Assembly (NCBI RefSeq): GCF_001461695.1
Contig: NZ_AUTC01000130.1
Location: forward strand, 1-64,000
DNA: 64,000 bases
Origin: Sinorhizobium fredii USDA 205
GTDB taxonomy: Bacteria; Pseudomonadota; Alphaproteobacteria; Rhizobiales; Rhizobiaceae
Direction of reading: 5' to 3'
The notes beneath the pieces were generated by a model, which did not search any database, had not been told where the DNA came from, and saw nothing but the letters and a program-made list of their open reading frames with translations. This document shows, one piece after another, positions 45,016 through 54,199 of the stretch (position 1 is the first letter of the stretch; every line of letters starts with the position of its first letter). The position numbers and the translations under genes are program-made.

Positions 45016-46056
45016 TCAACTATAGTGCACGCGCCGCTCGATGAAGCGGAACTGGAAGACGGTGAGCACCAGGACGACCAGCATCAGGATCACCGATTGC
45101 GCCGAAGAACCGCCGAGGTCGCTGCCGCGAAAGCCGTCCATATAGACCTTGTAGACGAGCGTGATCGGATTGTTGGCGGCCTTGTCCTTCACCATCACGT
45201 CGATGACGCCGAACGTGTCGAAGAGCGCATAGGTGACGTTGATGATCAGCAGGAAGAAGGCGGTCGGCGCCAGCAGCGGCAGGATGACCGTCCAGAAGCG
45301 ACGGAACTCGGAGCGGCAGTCGAGTGCCGCCGCCTCGCGCACCGAGACCGGAATGCCCTGCAGTCCGGAAAGGAAGAAGATGAAGTTGTATGGGATCTGC
45401 TTCCAGACCGATACGACGATCATTGCGAAGGCCGTGTCGGAATAGTCGAGACCGACCTTCATGTCCCAGCCGAACCAACGGGCGAGCTCGACGACCGGGC
45501 CGATGTGCTGGTTGAAGAACATCATGCCGATCAGGCCGGCGACCGGTGGTGCGATCGCATAGACCCAGATGAGCAGCGTCTTGTAGGTGGCATTGCCGCG
45601 AATGACGCCGTCCGCCTTGACGGCGAGAAGCAGACCGATCGACAGAGCAAAGAAGGTGACGAGGGCGGTGAAAATCGCCGTGAAGCGCGCGATGCCGAGA
45701 TATTCGGTCGACTTCAGTACGTCGGTGTAGTTGCTCATGCCGACGAAGGTCGCGCCGAAGCCGAACGGATCCTCGAGGTAAAAGGAAGACTGGATCGCCT
45801 GCACCGACGGCCAGTAGAAAAACACGAAGATGATCGCGAGCTGCGGCGCAAGAAACAGGTAGGGCAGGAAGGGTGACGAGAACTGCACGCGCTTGGCGGT
45901 TGTCTGCTGCCCTTCGAGGCCGGACGCGCCCCTCATCCGGCCTGCCGGCCACCTTCTCCCCGCCATTGCGGGGAGAAGGGACGTCCCGTAGGACGCTGCA
46001 TTCCCCTCTGCCTGCGCGCGGGGAGAGGGCCAGGGTGAGGGGCTCGTCTGGCTCAT
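45016..46056 (-). CDS. ugpA: sn-glycerol-3-phosphate ABC transporter permease with repeat-encoded N-terminal insert
   Basis: A 346-residue CUT1 permease with six helices, the first being YLFLAPQLAIIFVFFYW, and the EAA loop EAAALDCRSEFRRFWTVILP. The N-terminus is abnormal. After M-S-Q-T come 48 extra residues (SPSPWPSPRAQAEGNAAS...) encoded by a palindromic repeat, after which QTTAKRVQFSSPFLPYLF resumes. Removing 144 bases bounded by a duplicated CAGAC gives MSQTTAKRVQF, a normal start 3 bp after the ugpB stop. An internal ATG at 45936, inside the repeat with GGAGAAGG upstream, could also be used and would give a shorter extension. Confidence 0.92.
   Translation of the reverse strand: MSQTSPSPWPSPRAQAEGNAASYGTSLLPAMAGRRWPAGRMRGASGLEGQQTTAKRVQFSSPFLPYLFLAPQLAIIFVFFYWPSVQAIQSSFYLEDPFGFGATFVGMSNYTDVLKSTEYLGIARFTAIFTALVTFFALSIGLLLAVKADGVIRGNATYKTLLIWVYAIAPPVAGLIGMMFFNQHIGPVVELARWFGWDMKVGLDYSDTAFAMIVVSVWKQIPYNFIFFLSGLQGIPVSVREAAALDCRSEFRRFWTVILPLLAPTAFFLLIINVTYALFDTFGVIDVMVKDKAANNPITLVYKVYMDGFRGSDLGGSSAQSVILMLVVLVLTVFQFRFIERRVHYS
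45907..46045. repeat. CCCCTC-type palindromic repeat inserted in frame in ugpA
   Basis: A 139-bp insertion between direct repeats GTCTG (45902-45906 and 46046-46050). The repeat proper (45928-46043) runs from GCCCCTCATCCGGCCTGCCG to GGGCCAGGGTGAGGGGC with CTCCCCGCCATTGCGGGGAG and CTGCGCGCGGGGAGAGG hairpins. Insert plus one 5-bp copy is 144 bases, exactly 48 codons. The same family occupies the iolD-iolE and iolE-iolB gaps. Confidence 0.85.
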
Positions 46057-46059
46057 CGA

Positions 46060-47358
46060 TCAACCGGCGGTCTTGGCGAAACGGGCGAGCAGCTCGTTGC
46101 CCTCCGTCTCGATCGTTTCGAGGGCATCCTTCACGGTCGCTTCACCGGAGAAGATGCGACCGTATTCACGCTCCATGATCTCGCGTATCTGCGGATAGAA
46201 GCCAAGGCGGTAACCCTTGGACCATTCGCCGGCCGGCAGCAGGAGCTGCTTGATGCCGACTTCGGCGACCGGCTTCTCCTTGTAGTAGCCGTCCTTTTGG
46301 GCGAGCTCATAGGCCGCCTTGGTGATCGCCACATAGCCGGTGGACTTATGGTAGAAGTACTGGATTTCCGGCGAGGTCAGAAACTCAAAGAAGTCGGCGA
46401 CGCACTTGTTTTCCTCGTCCGACTTGCCGGACATGGCAAAGAGCGCCGCGCCGCCGATGAAGGAGTTGGTGCCGGCGCCCTTGATCGAGCCCCAATAGGG
46501 CAGGAAGGTTGCCGAAAACGGCATGGTCGCGGTCTTCTGCAGGCCGCCGAAGGAACCGGAGGAGCCGATCCAAAGCGCTGCCTTGCCTTCTTCGAAGACC
46601 TTCTGGTTGTCGTTCCAGCCGGCGCCGTAGAAGGCGAAGTAGCCCTGGTCCTTCCAGGCCTTCAGCTTGTCGAACATCATTTCGAGGTTCGGGTCGGTGA
46701 CCTTGAGCTTGGTGTCGACGACGCTGTCGTAGCCGTTGTTGTTGGTGGCGAACTGGATGTTGTTGCGCGAGAAGAAGTTCTCGGTGAACTGCCAGGTGAG
46801 CTGCGACTGGACCAGCGGGATGAAGCCTGCCTCTTTGAGCTTCGGCGCGATCGTCTCGAATTCTTCCCAAGTCTTCGGCGCCTCGACGCCGGCCTTCTTC
46901 AGGGCCTCGTCGTTGATGTACATGATCGGCGCAGAGGAATTGAACGGCATGCCGACGAATTTGCCGTCGGCGTCAGCGTAGAAGTAGCGCACGCCGTCGA
47001 TGAAGGCATTGCGATCGAAGCTGTAGCCCGCCTTGGTGATCAGGTCTTCCGCCGGAATGACGGCGCCCTTGGCGTTGATGATCGTCGCCGCGCCGGCGTC
47101 GAAGACCTGCAGGATGTTCGGCTGCTCGCCGGCGCGGAAGGCGGCGACGCCGGAGGCGAGCGCTTCCTCATAGGTGCCCTTGCTGACGGGGGTCAGCGCG
47201 CAAGCGCTTTGGGACGCGTTGAATTTCTGGGCGACCTCGTTGATCACCTCGCCGTTGCGGCCGGCCATGCCGTGCCACCAGGTGATGTTGGTCGCGGCGA
47301 GCGACGTCGTCGTGGAAAATGCAAGTGCAATGGCTGTGAGCGAAATCGTTTTGAACAT
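46060..47358 (-). CDS. ugpB: sn-glycerol-3-phosphate ABC transporter substrate-binding protein
   Basis: A 432-residue periplasmic solute-binding protein with signal peptide MFKTISLTAIALAFSTTTSLAA. The mature protein begins TNITWWHGMAGRNGEVINEV, the UgpB-type opening, with FNASQSACALTPVSKGTYEE and FNSSAPIMYINDEALKKAGV of the CUT1 binding-protein fold. It captures glycerol-3-phosphate or glycerophosphodiesters for UgpA/E/C. It is first of the operon. Only one half-site resembling a PhoB box (ATGACAG at 47413) is upstream, so phosphate control is plausible from family knowledge but not shown. Confidence 0.93.
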   Translation of the reverse strand: MFKTISLTAIALAFSTTTSLAATNITWWHGMAGRNGEVINEVAQKFNASQSACALTPVSKGTYEEALASGVAAFRAGEQPNILQVFDAGAATIINAKGAVIPAEDLITKAGYSFDRNAFIDGVRYFYADADGKFVGMPFNSSAPIMYINDEALKKAGVEAPKTWEEFETIAPKLKEAGFIPLVQSQLTWQFTENFFSRNNIQFATNNNGYDSVVDTKLKVTDPNLEMMFDKLKAWKDQGYFAFYGAGWNDNQKVFEEGKAALWIGSSGSFGGLQKTATMPFSATFLPYWGSIKGAGTNSFIGGAALFAMSGKSDEENKCVADFFEFLTSPEIQYFYHKSTGYVAITKAAYELAQKDGYYKEKPVAEVGIKQLLLPAGEWSKGYRLGFYPQIREIMEREYGRIFSGEATVKDALETIETEGNELLARFAKTAG

Positions 47359-47484
47359 CTCTGGGGTCCCTCTCCACCGTGGTTGCGGTTGGCAGTGGAC
47401 TAGTGATCTTCGATGACAGGCCCGTAATGCTTTTGTGTCGGAACGGTTACAAATTTGCCTGTTTGGTCAAAAAAGGACCTGACA

Positions 47485-47853
47485 TCAAAATGCGTCCGGC
47501 AAGTGCCGCGGCCAGCGCCAGGGCATGACGGCGACGATGTCGTAGCGGACCGAGAGACGGTGAAAATCTGCCTGGCGCGACAGCCAGATGTCGCTTGCCG
47601 CCCGGATCCGCCGTTGCGCCGTATCGGAGACGGCGAAGACCGCCCCGTCGAAGCTCGCCCGGGCCTTCACTTCGACGCAGGCGATCACGTCGCCGCGCCG
47701 GGCGATGATGTCGATCTCGCCAAGCTTGGTGCGATAGCGCATCGCGACGATGCGGTAGCCCTTGACGATCAGGCAGAGCGCGGCGCGGTATTCGGCGAGA
47801 TGGCCGCGTTTCAGCGCCCGAAGCTTGCGGCCATCCGGACGCTCAGCCTTCAT
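47485..47853 (-). CDS. yraN: YraN-family (UPF0102) endonuclease-like protein
   Basis: A 122-residue protein of the UPF0102/YraN family, a restriction-endonuclease-like fold of unknown role. The motif is [20 protein letters not shown], then the catalytic-like pattern [21 protein letters not shown] (E-I-D...E-V-K). The start overlaps the end of rsmI by 11 bp, so they are cotranscribed. yraN beside rsmI is widely conserved. The 3' neighbour in many rhizobia is gshB; here the ugp operon begins 126 bp further. Confidence 0.9.
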   Translation of the reverse strand: MKAERPDGRKLRALKRGHLAEYRAALCLIVKGYRIVAMRYRTKLGEIDIIARRGDVIACVEVKARASFDGAVFAVSDTAQRRIRAASDIWLSRQADFHRLSVRYDIVAVMPWRWPRHLPDAF

Positions 47854-48790
47854 CGCCGTCCTTGAGGCTCAAAAGCCGGTCGTAGAGCTCCTTGCGCGGC
47901 AGGCCGGTGCGGCGCGCCGCCTCGGTGGCCGCCTTGCCCATCGGCATGTCGCGGGCCAGTTCCCTCAGGAGCGCGTCCACATCCGCGGCCGCGGGGGCTG
48001 GCTTTGCGTCCGGCGGACCGATTACCAGGACGATCTCGCCCTTGACGCTCGCGCCTTCATCATAAAAAGCCTTGAGCTCGCCGAGCGTGCCGCGGCGAAA
48101 CTCTTCGAAGGTCTTGGTCAGTTCGCGGCAGACGGCCGCTTTCCGTTCCTCGCCGAAAACATCGGCGGCAGCGGCGACGGTCGCAGCAATGCGATGCGGC
48201 GACTCGAAGAAGAGCAGCGTCGCCGGCACGGCGGCGAATTCCCTGAGCCGGTCGCGCTTCGCCTTGTCCTTGGTGGGTAGAAAGCCGGCAAACAGGAAGG
48301 CGTCGCTTGGAAGGCCCGATCCAACGAGCGCCGCGAGCGGCGCCGACGGCCCGGGAATGGGCACGACCCGCTGACCGGCATCGATGGCAAGCTGCGCCAG
48401 GCGATAGCCGGGATCGGAGACGAGCGGTGTGCCTGCATCGGAGACGAGTGCCACGGATTTCCCATCGGCGAGCGCCGCAAGCAGCCGCGGCCCGGCCTCG
48501 GCCGCGTTGTGTTCATGATAGGCAACCGGCCGATTGACGATGCCGTAGCGGTCGAGCAGCACCCGCGTCACCCGCGTATCCTCGCAGGCGAGCAGGTCGG
48601 CGCCAGCGATCGTCTCCAGCGCCCTCAAGGTGATGTCGGCGAGATTGCCGATCGGCGTGGCCACCAGATAGAGAGCGGGCTCCAGAGGGCGCGCCGGAAT
48701 GCTTGCATTGTGCAGGCGAAAGCTGCGGTGCCTTTCCTTCTCCGCCGCCTCGGTCGATTGCTGCTTGTCCAATGCCATGTTCCCGCTCAT
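47843..48790 (-). CDS. rsmI: 16S rRNA (cytidine(1402)-2'-O)-methyltransferase
   Basis: A 315-residue tetrapyrrole-methylase-fold enzyme that 2'-O-methylates C1402 of 16S rRNA. The N-terminal motif [20 protein letters not shown] and [19 protein letters not shown] are diagnostic; [18 protein letters not shown] and [20 protein letters not shown] complete the SAM site. The C-terminal [20 protein letters not shown] is the RsmI HTH-like tail. Starts at 48790 or 48778 are both possible. It diverges from dnaN and leads into yraN. Confidence 0.95.
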   Translation of the reverse strand: MSGNMALDKQQSTEAAEKERHRSFRLHNASIPARPLEPALYLVATPIGNLADITLRALETIAGADLLACEDTRVTRVLLDRYGIVNRPVAYHEHNAAEAGPRLLAALADGKSVALVSDAGTPLVSDPGYRLAQLAIDAGQRVVPIPGPSAPLAALVGSGLPSDAFLFAGFLPTKDKAKRDRLREFAAVPATLLFFESPHRIAATVAAAADVFGEERKAAVCRELTKTFEEFRRGTLGELKAFYDEGASVKGEIVLVIGPPDAKPAPAAADVDALLRELARDMPMGKAATEAARRTGLPRKELYDRLLSLKDGDEG

Positions 48791-48881
48791 GCCCGGCTTG
48801 CCGGTTCGTGCCCTTTATGAGTGAGCGGCCCGCGCAGGGCAAGGGCGCCGGCCCCGGCAGGCGCCTGCATTTGGGAAAAGC

Positions 48882-48912
48882 CCGCGAAACCGCTTGCTTT
48901 CGCGGCAATTTT
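48882..48912 (+). terminator. Terminator-like hairpin upstream of dnaN
   Basis: CCGCGAAA, loop of 8, TTTCGCGG followed by CAATTTTTCTG on the plus strand, 112 bp before the dnaN ATG. No plus-strand gene precedes it, so it may be an attenuator in a dnaN leader or may block antisense transcription. Confidence 0.5.
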
Positions 48913-49024
48913 TCTGCCATTTTGCCCGTCCACATCGCTCCGGCCGACCGGCCGGGACACACGCAGTTTGACGCTGCGGCGGGCGGCTCGCCCGTCCGGC
49001 TATGGTTGAAAGCGGTAGCATCCC

Positions 49025-50143
49025 ATGCGCATTACTCTCGAGCGGTCCAACCTTTTGAAATCGCTGAACCATGTCCATCGCGTGGTCGAACGGCGCAACA
49101 CCATACCGATCCTCTCGAACGTGCTCCTGCGCTCCGACGGCGCCAGCCTCGAAATGAAGGCGACGGACCTCGACCTGGAAATCACCGAGGCCACGCCGGC
49201 GCAGGTCGAACAGGCCGGCGCGACGACCGTTCCGGCCCATCTGCTCTACGACATCGTCCGCAAGCTGCCGGACGGTTCGGAGGTGCTGCTCGCCACCAAT
49301 GCCGAGGGCACCGCCATGACGGTTGCCTCGGGCCGCTCGAAGTTCTCGCTGCAATGCCTGCCGCAATCGGATTTTCCGGACCTGACGGCCGGCAGCTTCT
49401 CGCACTCCTTCCGAGTCAAGGCGACGGATCTGAAGATGCTGATCGACAGGACGCAGTTCGCGATCTCGACCGAGGAGACGCGCTACTACCTCAACGGCAT
49501 CTTCGTCCACACCGTGGAAAACAAGGGTGAGCTCAAGCTGCGTGCGGTGGCGACCGACGGCCATCGCCTTGCGCGTGCCGACATCGAGGCGCCGGCCGGC
49601 TCCGAGGGCATGCCCGGCATCATCATTCCGCGCAAGACGGTCAGCGAATTGCAGAAGCTGCTCGACACTCCGGACGTGATCGTCACCGTCGAAGTCTCGG
49701 ACGCGAAGATCCGCCTGACGATCGGCTCGATCGTGATGACATCCAAGCTGATCGACGGCACCTTCCCGGACTATCAGCGGGTGATTCCGGCCGGCAACGA
49801 CAAGGAGCTGCGGGTCGATTGCCAGTCCTTCGCGCAAGCCGTCGACCGCGTCTCGACGATTTCCTCCGAACGCGGCCGCGCCGTCAAGCTGGCGCTCGCC
49901 GACGGACAGATGACGCTGACCGTCAACAACCCGGATTCCGGTAGCGCAACGGAAGAATTGCCGGTCGGCTATGAGAACGATCCGCTCGAAATCGGCTTCA
50001 ACGCCAAGTATCTGCTCGACATCACCGCGCAGCTGACCGGCAATGAAGCGGTCTTCATGCTGGCGGACCCGGGTTCGCCGACGCTGGTGCGTGACCTCGC
50101 GGCGGACGACGCGCTTTACGTGCTCATGCCGATGCGCGTCTGA
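49025..50143 (+). CDS. dnaN: DNA polymerase III beta subunit (sliding clamp)
   Basis: A 372-residue sliding clamp, the usual length, forming the dimeric ring that tethers polymerase III. The first of three similar domains opens MRITLERSNLLKSLNHVHRV and ERRNTIPILSNVLLRS. TDLKMLIDRTQFAISTEETR and DGHRLARADI mark domain 2, and the C-terminal LAADDALYVLMPMRV contains the conserved clamp tail M-P-M-R. It is transcribed alone, with a terminator 92 bp downstream. It is 45 kb from dnaA, as expected in Rhizobiales. Confidence 0.97.
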   Translation: MRITLERSNLLKSLNHVHRVVERRNTIPILSNVLLRSDGASLEMKATDLDLEITEATPAQVEQAGATTVPAHLLYDIVRKLPDGSEVLLATNAEGTAMTVASGRSKFSLQCLPQSDFPDLTAGSFSHSFRVKATDLKMLIDRTQFAISTEETRYYLNGIFVHTVENKGELKLRAVATDGHRLARADIEAPAGSEGMPGIIIPRKTVSELQKLLDTPDVIVTVEVSDAKIRLTIGSIVMTSKLIDGTFPDYQRVIPAGNDKELRVDCQSFAQAVDRVSTISSERGRAVKLALADGQMTLTVNNPDSGSATEELPVGYENDPLEIGFNAKYLLDITAQLTGNEAVFMLADPGSPTLVRDLAADDALYVLMPMRV

Positions 50144-50234
50144 GACTGAACCGCGCTGCTTAATGAGACTTGCATGTTCTATCGCTGGATCGGCGGCGAT
50201 TTAGGGATAAAACAGCAGAACGATTTCGGATTGG

Positions 50235-50265
50235 AACCCGCCATGCGCCCGCTTGGCGGGTTTTT
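50235..50265 (+). terminator. Rho-independent terminator of dnaN
   Basis: AACCCGCC, loop ATGCGCCCGCTT, GGCGGGTTTTT on the plus strand, 92 bp past the dnaN stop: a stem of eight pairs with a run of five T. Confidence 0.87.
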
Positions 50266-50427
50266 CACAGGCCCGACGTCGCTCTCTGTTGATAAAGTGT
50301 CGCTTTCAGACGCGGGCCGACTTGTTTTCGCCGCAGATGCGAGCACATTATGAGAAGAAGTTCACGCGGGCCGCCGACTAGCGGCGACGCGTGCGTTGTC
50401 ATGGAACGATGAAGCCGAGGGGATTCA

Positions 50428-51030
50428 ATGAGTCTGCGCCTGAAGGTGAAGGAAAAGTTCGGTCAGAAGTTCGACGAAGAGATTCGCTTCTTCAAGGGCT
50501 GGATGAGCAACACCCGGGCCGTCGGCGCGATCCTGCCCACGTCCTCGATAACGGCGCGACGCATGGCGAGCGTCGTCAACCCGCGTTCCGGCCTGCCGGT
50601 TCTCGAGCTCGGCCCGGGCACGGGCGTGATCACCAAGGCGATCCTGGAGCGCGGCATCTCCCCTGATAGGCTAGTATCGGTCGAATACTCGACCGAATTC
50701 TTCAATCAGCTGAAGGCGGATTTCGCCGGCGTCAACTTCATCAACGGCGACGCCTTCGACCTTTCGCGCACGCTCGGCGCGCTGAACTGTCAGCAGTTCG
50801 ACAGCGTCATCTCCGCCGTCCCGCTTCTGAACTTCCCGATGCACCGCCGCGTCGAGTTGATCGAGGACCTGCTGTCGCGCATCCCCTTCGGTCGTCCCGT
50901 CGTTCAGATCTCCTACGGGCCGATGTCGCCGGTCGTCGCCATGCCGGATCGCTATCGCATCCAGCATTACGATTTCGTCGTGCGCAACATCCCGCCAGCT
51001 CAGCTCTGGGTCTACAGCAAGGCCCACTAG
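50428..51030 (+). CDS. pmtA: Phospholipid N-methyltransferase (Sinorhizobium-type PmtA)
   Basis: A 200-residue SAM-dependent methyltransferase that converts phosphatidylethanolamine to phosphatidylcholine in three steps at the inner membrane. It opens with the amphipathic MSLRLKVKEKFGQKFDEEIR and FFKGWMSN typical of rhizobial Pmt. SAM motif I is PVLELGPGTGVITKAIL, with VEYSTEFFNQL and the later SVISAVPLLNFPMHRRVEL. Length and the neighbours dnaN, pyrF and a histidine phosphatase fit the Sinorhizobium pmtA locus. The start follows GAGGGGATTCA. Confidence 0.9.
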   Translation: MSLRLKVKEKFGQKFDEEIRFFKGWMSNTRAVGAILPTSSITARRMASVVNPRSGLPVLELGPGTGVITKAILERGISPDRLVSVEYSTEFFNQLKADFAGVNFINGDAFDLSRTLGALNCQQFDSVISAVPLLNFPMHRRVELIEDLLSRIPFGRPVVQISYGPMSPVVAMPDRYRIQHYDFVVRNIPPAQLWVYSKAH

Positions 51031-51044
51031 ACGCCGGCCCGCCC

Positions 51045-51626
51045 GTGTTCGGCGTCTATCTCACGCACCCGCAAGTCAAGATCGATCCTGCCGTCGCGGT
51101 GCCGGAATGGGGCCTGTCCGATCTCGGGCGGGAACGGGCGCGCATGACCTCCGGACAGCCGTGGGTCCGATTGCTTGGCCGCGTCATATCGAGCGCTGAG
51201 AGGAAGGCTCTGGAAACCGCGACGTTCCTCGCCGAGGCTGCAGGCGTTCCGGTCGAGACGGCCGAGGAGACGGGCGAGAACGACCGTTCCGCGACGGGAT
51301 TCCTGCCGCCAGAGGACTTCGAAAAGGCAGCGGACCGGTTCTTCGCCCATCCCGAGGAGAGCTATTCGGGCTGGGAGCGGGCGATCGACGCCCAGGCGCG
51401 CATCGCAAGGGCCGTGTTCTACATCCTCGACCGCCACGATCCGGCGATCCCGATCGCCTTTGTCGGCCATGGCGGCGTCGGCACGCTGCTCAAGTGCCGG
51501 ATGACCGGCACGGCGATCGCCCGCAGCGCCGACCAGCTGCCGGGCGGCGGCAATCTCTTTGCCTTCCGTCTTGCGGATCGTGCCGTCACATGCGACTGGA
51601 CGCCGATGGAAATCTGGCAGGGGTGA
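51045..51626 (+). CDS. Histidine-phosphatase-fold protein with altered RHG motif
   Basis: A 193-residue member of the phosphoglycerate mutase-like histidine phosphatase superfamily. The usual L-V-R-H-G start is replaced by [13 protein letters not shown]: the histidine is kept, but arginine and glycine are changed. The second core is intact ([17 protein letters not shown]), and [15 protein letters not shown] and [20 protein letters not shown] follow the family pattern. Phosphatase activity is therefore uncertain. GTG start at 51045, 14 bp after pmtA; the stop is 7 bp before pyrF, so pmtA, this gene and pyrF form an operon. Confidence 0.82.
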   Translation: MFGVYLTHPQVKIDPAVAVPEWGLSDLGRERARMTSGQPWVRLLGRVISSAERKALETATFLAEAAGVPVETAEETGENDRSATGFLPPEDFEKAADRFFAHPEESYSGWERAIDAQARIARAVFYILDRHDPAIPIAFVGHGGVGTLLKCRMTGTAIARSADQLPGGGNLFAFRLADRAVTCDWTPMEIWQG

Positions 51627-51633
51627 TCTCGAC

Positions 51634-52338
51634 ATGAGCACAAGCGCGCGCGACCGGCTGATCGTCGGCCTCGACCTTCCGACGATCGCCGAGGCGGAAA
51701 GGATCGTCTCGACGCTTGGCGACGATGTCGCCTTCTACAAGATCGGCTATCAGCTCGCCTTCGCCGGCGGTCTGGAATTCGCCCGCGATCTGGCGGCGAG
51801 CGGCAAGAAGGTCTTCCTCGACATGAAGCTGCTCGACATCGACAATACGGTGGCGAAGGGCGTCGAGAACATCGTCAGGATGGGCATGTCGATGCTGACG
51901 CTGCACGCCTATCCGAAGGCGATGAAGGCGGCCGTCGACGCGGCGAAGGGCTCCGATCTCTGCCTGCTCGGCGTCACGGTGCTGACCTCGATGGACGCGC
52001 AGGACGTCATCGATGCCGGCTACGGCTCCGATCCGCATACTCTGGTGCTGCGCAGGGCCGAACAGGCGCGCGCGGCCGGCATGGGCGGCATCGTCTGCTC
52101 GGCCGAGGAAGCCACCGCCGTGCGCCGCATCATCGGCGCGGAGATGGCGGTGGTGACGCCCGGCATTCGCGCCACCGGTGCGGAGAAAGGCGACCAGAAA
52201 CGGGTGATGACGCCGGCCGAGGCGATCCGTGCCGGATCGAGCCACCTCGTCGTCGCCCGGCCGATCGTCAAGGCGGCCGATCCGCTTAGTGCCAGCCGCG
52301 CCATCCTGGCGGAGATGGAGGGCGTCCTCTCAGCCTGA
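51634..52338 (+). CDS. pyrF: Orotidine 5'-phosphate decarboxylase
   Basis: A 234-residue TIM-barrel enzyme for the last step of UMP synthesis. Group I signature: [30 protein letters not shown], and the catalytic K-D-X-X-D region [20 protein letters not shown] (D-M-K...D-I-D-N-T). The phosphate loop is [18 protein letters not shown]. The ATG at 51634 follows AGGGGTGATC. It is last of the pmtA-phosphatase-pyrF unit. Confidence 0.95.
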   Translation: MSTSARDRLIVGLDLPTIAEAERIVSTLGDDVAFYKIGYQLAFAGGLEFARDLAASGKKVFLDMKLLDIDNTVAKGVENIVRMGMSMLTLHAYPKAMKAAVDAAKGSDLCLLGVTVLTSMDAQDVIDAGYGSDPHTLVLRRAEQARAAGMGGIVCSAEEATAVRRIIGAEMAVVTPGIRATGAEKGDQKRVMTPAEAIRAGSSHLVVARPIVKAADPLSASRAILAEMEGVLSA

Positions 52339-52382
52339 TCCGCCAGGGCCGCAGCCGGCCTGCCGCGCCGCGCTTCTTAGCG

Positions 52383-52403
52383 GGCGCACAAGGGTCGCCG
52401 TAG
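52383..52403. repeat. RIME fragment
   Basis: GCGCACAAGGGTCGCCGTAG is identical to the matching stretch of RIME copy 1 apart from its first bases. The rest of the element is missing. It lies 45 bp after pyrF. Confidence 0.55.
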
Positions 52404-52559
52404 AACATGCTTCGGTCTGGGAAACCATTTCGTTAACTTACTCAGAAAACCGTGGAGTGGCTTTTCGACTTCTCGTGAGCCCACGCGCTTGACCGCGACC
52501 AAGAATTGCCGGAAGTAACGATCCCGTCTGTATTTTTCGGAAAAGACGAGGAACTCGCA

Positions 52560-52847
52560 ATGGCCAAGGGATACTGGATTGCTCGGGTCGATATCAGAGA
52601 CCCCGAACGCTACAAGGACTATGTGGCGGCCGCAAAGCCCGCTTTCGAGAAGTATGGTGCAAACTTCCTTGCCCGCGGCGGAGCGTTCCAACGGCTGGAA
52701 GGCGCCGTCCGCGCCCGCAATGTGGTGATCGAATTCCCCTCGCTGCAGGCGGCGGTCGACTGCTACAATTCCCCGGAATATCAGATCGCCGCGGCGATCC
52801 GCCAGGAGGTGGCCGACGCCGAGATGGTCGTGGTGGAGGGCGTCTGA
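52560..52847 (+). CDS. DUF1330 family protein
   Basis: A 95-residue ferredoxin-like-fold protein of the DUF1330 family. Signature: KGYWIARVDIRDPERYKDYV, FLARGGAFQRLEGAVRARNV, VIEFPSLQAAVDCYNSPEYQ. No biochemical function is established. The ATG at 52560 is set by GAGGAACTCGC; an 18-codon longer frame exists but is not conserved in style. It stands alone between pyrF and the NDUFA9-like gene. Confidence 0.88.
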   Translation: MAKGYWIARVDIRDPERYKDYVAAAKPAFEKYGANFLARGGAFQRLEGAVRARNVVIEFPSLQAAVDCYNSPEYQIAAAIRQEVADAEMVVVEGV

Positions 52848-52980
52848 GGACGCCGCTATCGGGACCGGCAAGGGCGCCGATGCGCGGCACGCGCGCATGC
52901 GCGGAATGGCCTTCACCTTGCCCGCCGCTTCGGCTATGTAGCAAGCAATCCTTGCCAACGACTTCAGGAGTGCGCTTCCC

Positions 52981-53961
52981 ATGACCTTGTCCAACCTTCC
53001 GCCGCTGGTGACGATTTTCGGCGGATCCGGATTTGTCGGCCGTCATGTGGTGCGCGCGCTTGCAAAGCGGGGCTATCGCATTCGCGTCGCGGTGCGCCGG
53101 CCCGATTTGGCTGGTCATCTCCAGCCACTCGGCAGCATGGGGCAGATTTCCTTTGTTCAAGCCAATCTGCGCTATCGCAAGTCCGTCGACCGCGCCGTCG
53201 AGGGCGCCGACCACGTGATCAACTGCGTCGGCGTGCTCTTCGAGAGCGGCCGCAACACCTTTGACGCGGTCCAGGACTTCGGAGCCCGCGCGGTCGCGGA
53301 AGCCGCTCGTGCGGCCGGCGCGACCCTGACGCATATCTCGGCGATCGGCGCCGATACGCAATCGGCATCGAGCTATGCCCGCACCAAGGGCCGCGCCGAG
53401 ATCGCCATCCTCGAAACGGTTCCCGAGGCGGTCATCCTGCGTCCGTCGATCATCTTCGGGCCGGAGGACGACTTCTTCAACAAGTTCGCCAGCATGGCGC
53501 GCTTTGCGCCTGCGCTGCCGCTGATCGGCGGCGGCCAGACGAAGTTCCAGCCGGTCTATGTGACGGATGTCGCCGAAGCCGTCGCCCGCACGGTCGACGG
53601 CAAGCTCAAGGGCGGGACGATCTATGAACTCGGCGGCGCGCAGGTCCTGTCGTTTCGCGAATGTCTCGAGATCACGCTCAAGACGATCGATCGCAAGCGT
53701 TCCTTCGTGTCGATCCCCTTCGGCATCGCATCGCTTCTCGGCAGCGTCGCATCGCTCGTTCCCTTCATCGCGCCGCCGATTACCGCCGACCAGGTGGTGT
53801 TGCTGAAATCCGACAATGTCGTTTCCGCGGCGGCCGAAGCGGAGGGCCGGACGCTCGCCGGCATCGGCATCGAGCCGACATTGCTCGATTCGATCCTGCC
53901 GACCTATCTGGTACGTTTTCGCCCGCAAGGACAGTATACGCGCGGCGGCGGCGCGGCCTGA
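52981..53961 (+). CDS. Complex I NDUFA9-like NAD(P)-dependent epimerase/dehydratase-family protein
   Basis: A 326-residue atypical extended SDR resembling the NDUFA9 accessory subunit of respiratory complex I. The nucleotide motif is VTIFGGSGFVGRHVVRALAK (G-G-S-G-F-V-G). The central THISAIGADTQSASSYARTK keeps serine, tyrosine and lysine. LRPSIIFGPEDDFFNKFASM is the family hallmark. Alphaproteobacterial members are reported or proposed to associate with complex I, but no nuo genes are here. AGGAG precedes the ATG. Confidence 0.87.
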   Translation: MTLSNLPPLVTIFGGSGFVGRHVVRALAKRGYRIRVAVRRPDLAGHLQPLGSMGQISFVQANLRYRKSVDRAVEGADHVINCVGVLFESGRNTFDAVQDFGARAVAEAARAAGATLTHISAIGADTQSASSYARTKGRAEIAILETVPEAVILRPSIIFGPEDDFFNKFASMARFAPALPLIGGGQTKFQPVYVTDVAEAVARTVDGKLKGGTIYELGGAQVLSFRECLEITLKTIDRKRSFVSIPFGIASLLGSVASLVPFIAPPITADQVVLLKSDNVVSAAAEAEGRTLAGIGIEPTLLDSILPTYLVRFRPQGQYTRGGGAA

Positions 53962-54199
53962 TTGCCCTGCAACCCGAGACGGTTCGACTCCAGTTGCCGG
54001 CCCACCGGCGGCCTTCGCTTGTGGCCATGATGCAACAGCGTTGCAGTTCTGCCGCAGTCGAAAACGGGAATGGTGTTTACCGCAGATTCAGCATGTCCTG
54101 ATATTGATCATGACACGCCCGGCGAATAAACACCGCTCGCACCCACTGCGCGGCGAGCGCTGGCGGTGACAACATCATAGTCGAAAGGCATAACGTCTC

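Noticed and set aside
47359..47484. PhoB box upstream of ugpB
   Set aside because: Only one half-site (ATGACAG) fits; the second repeat at the right spacing is absent.
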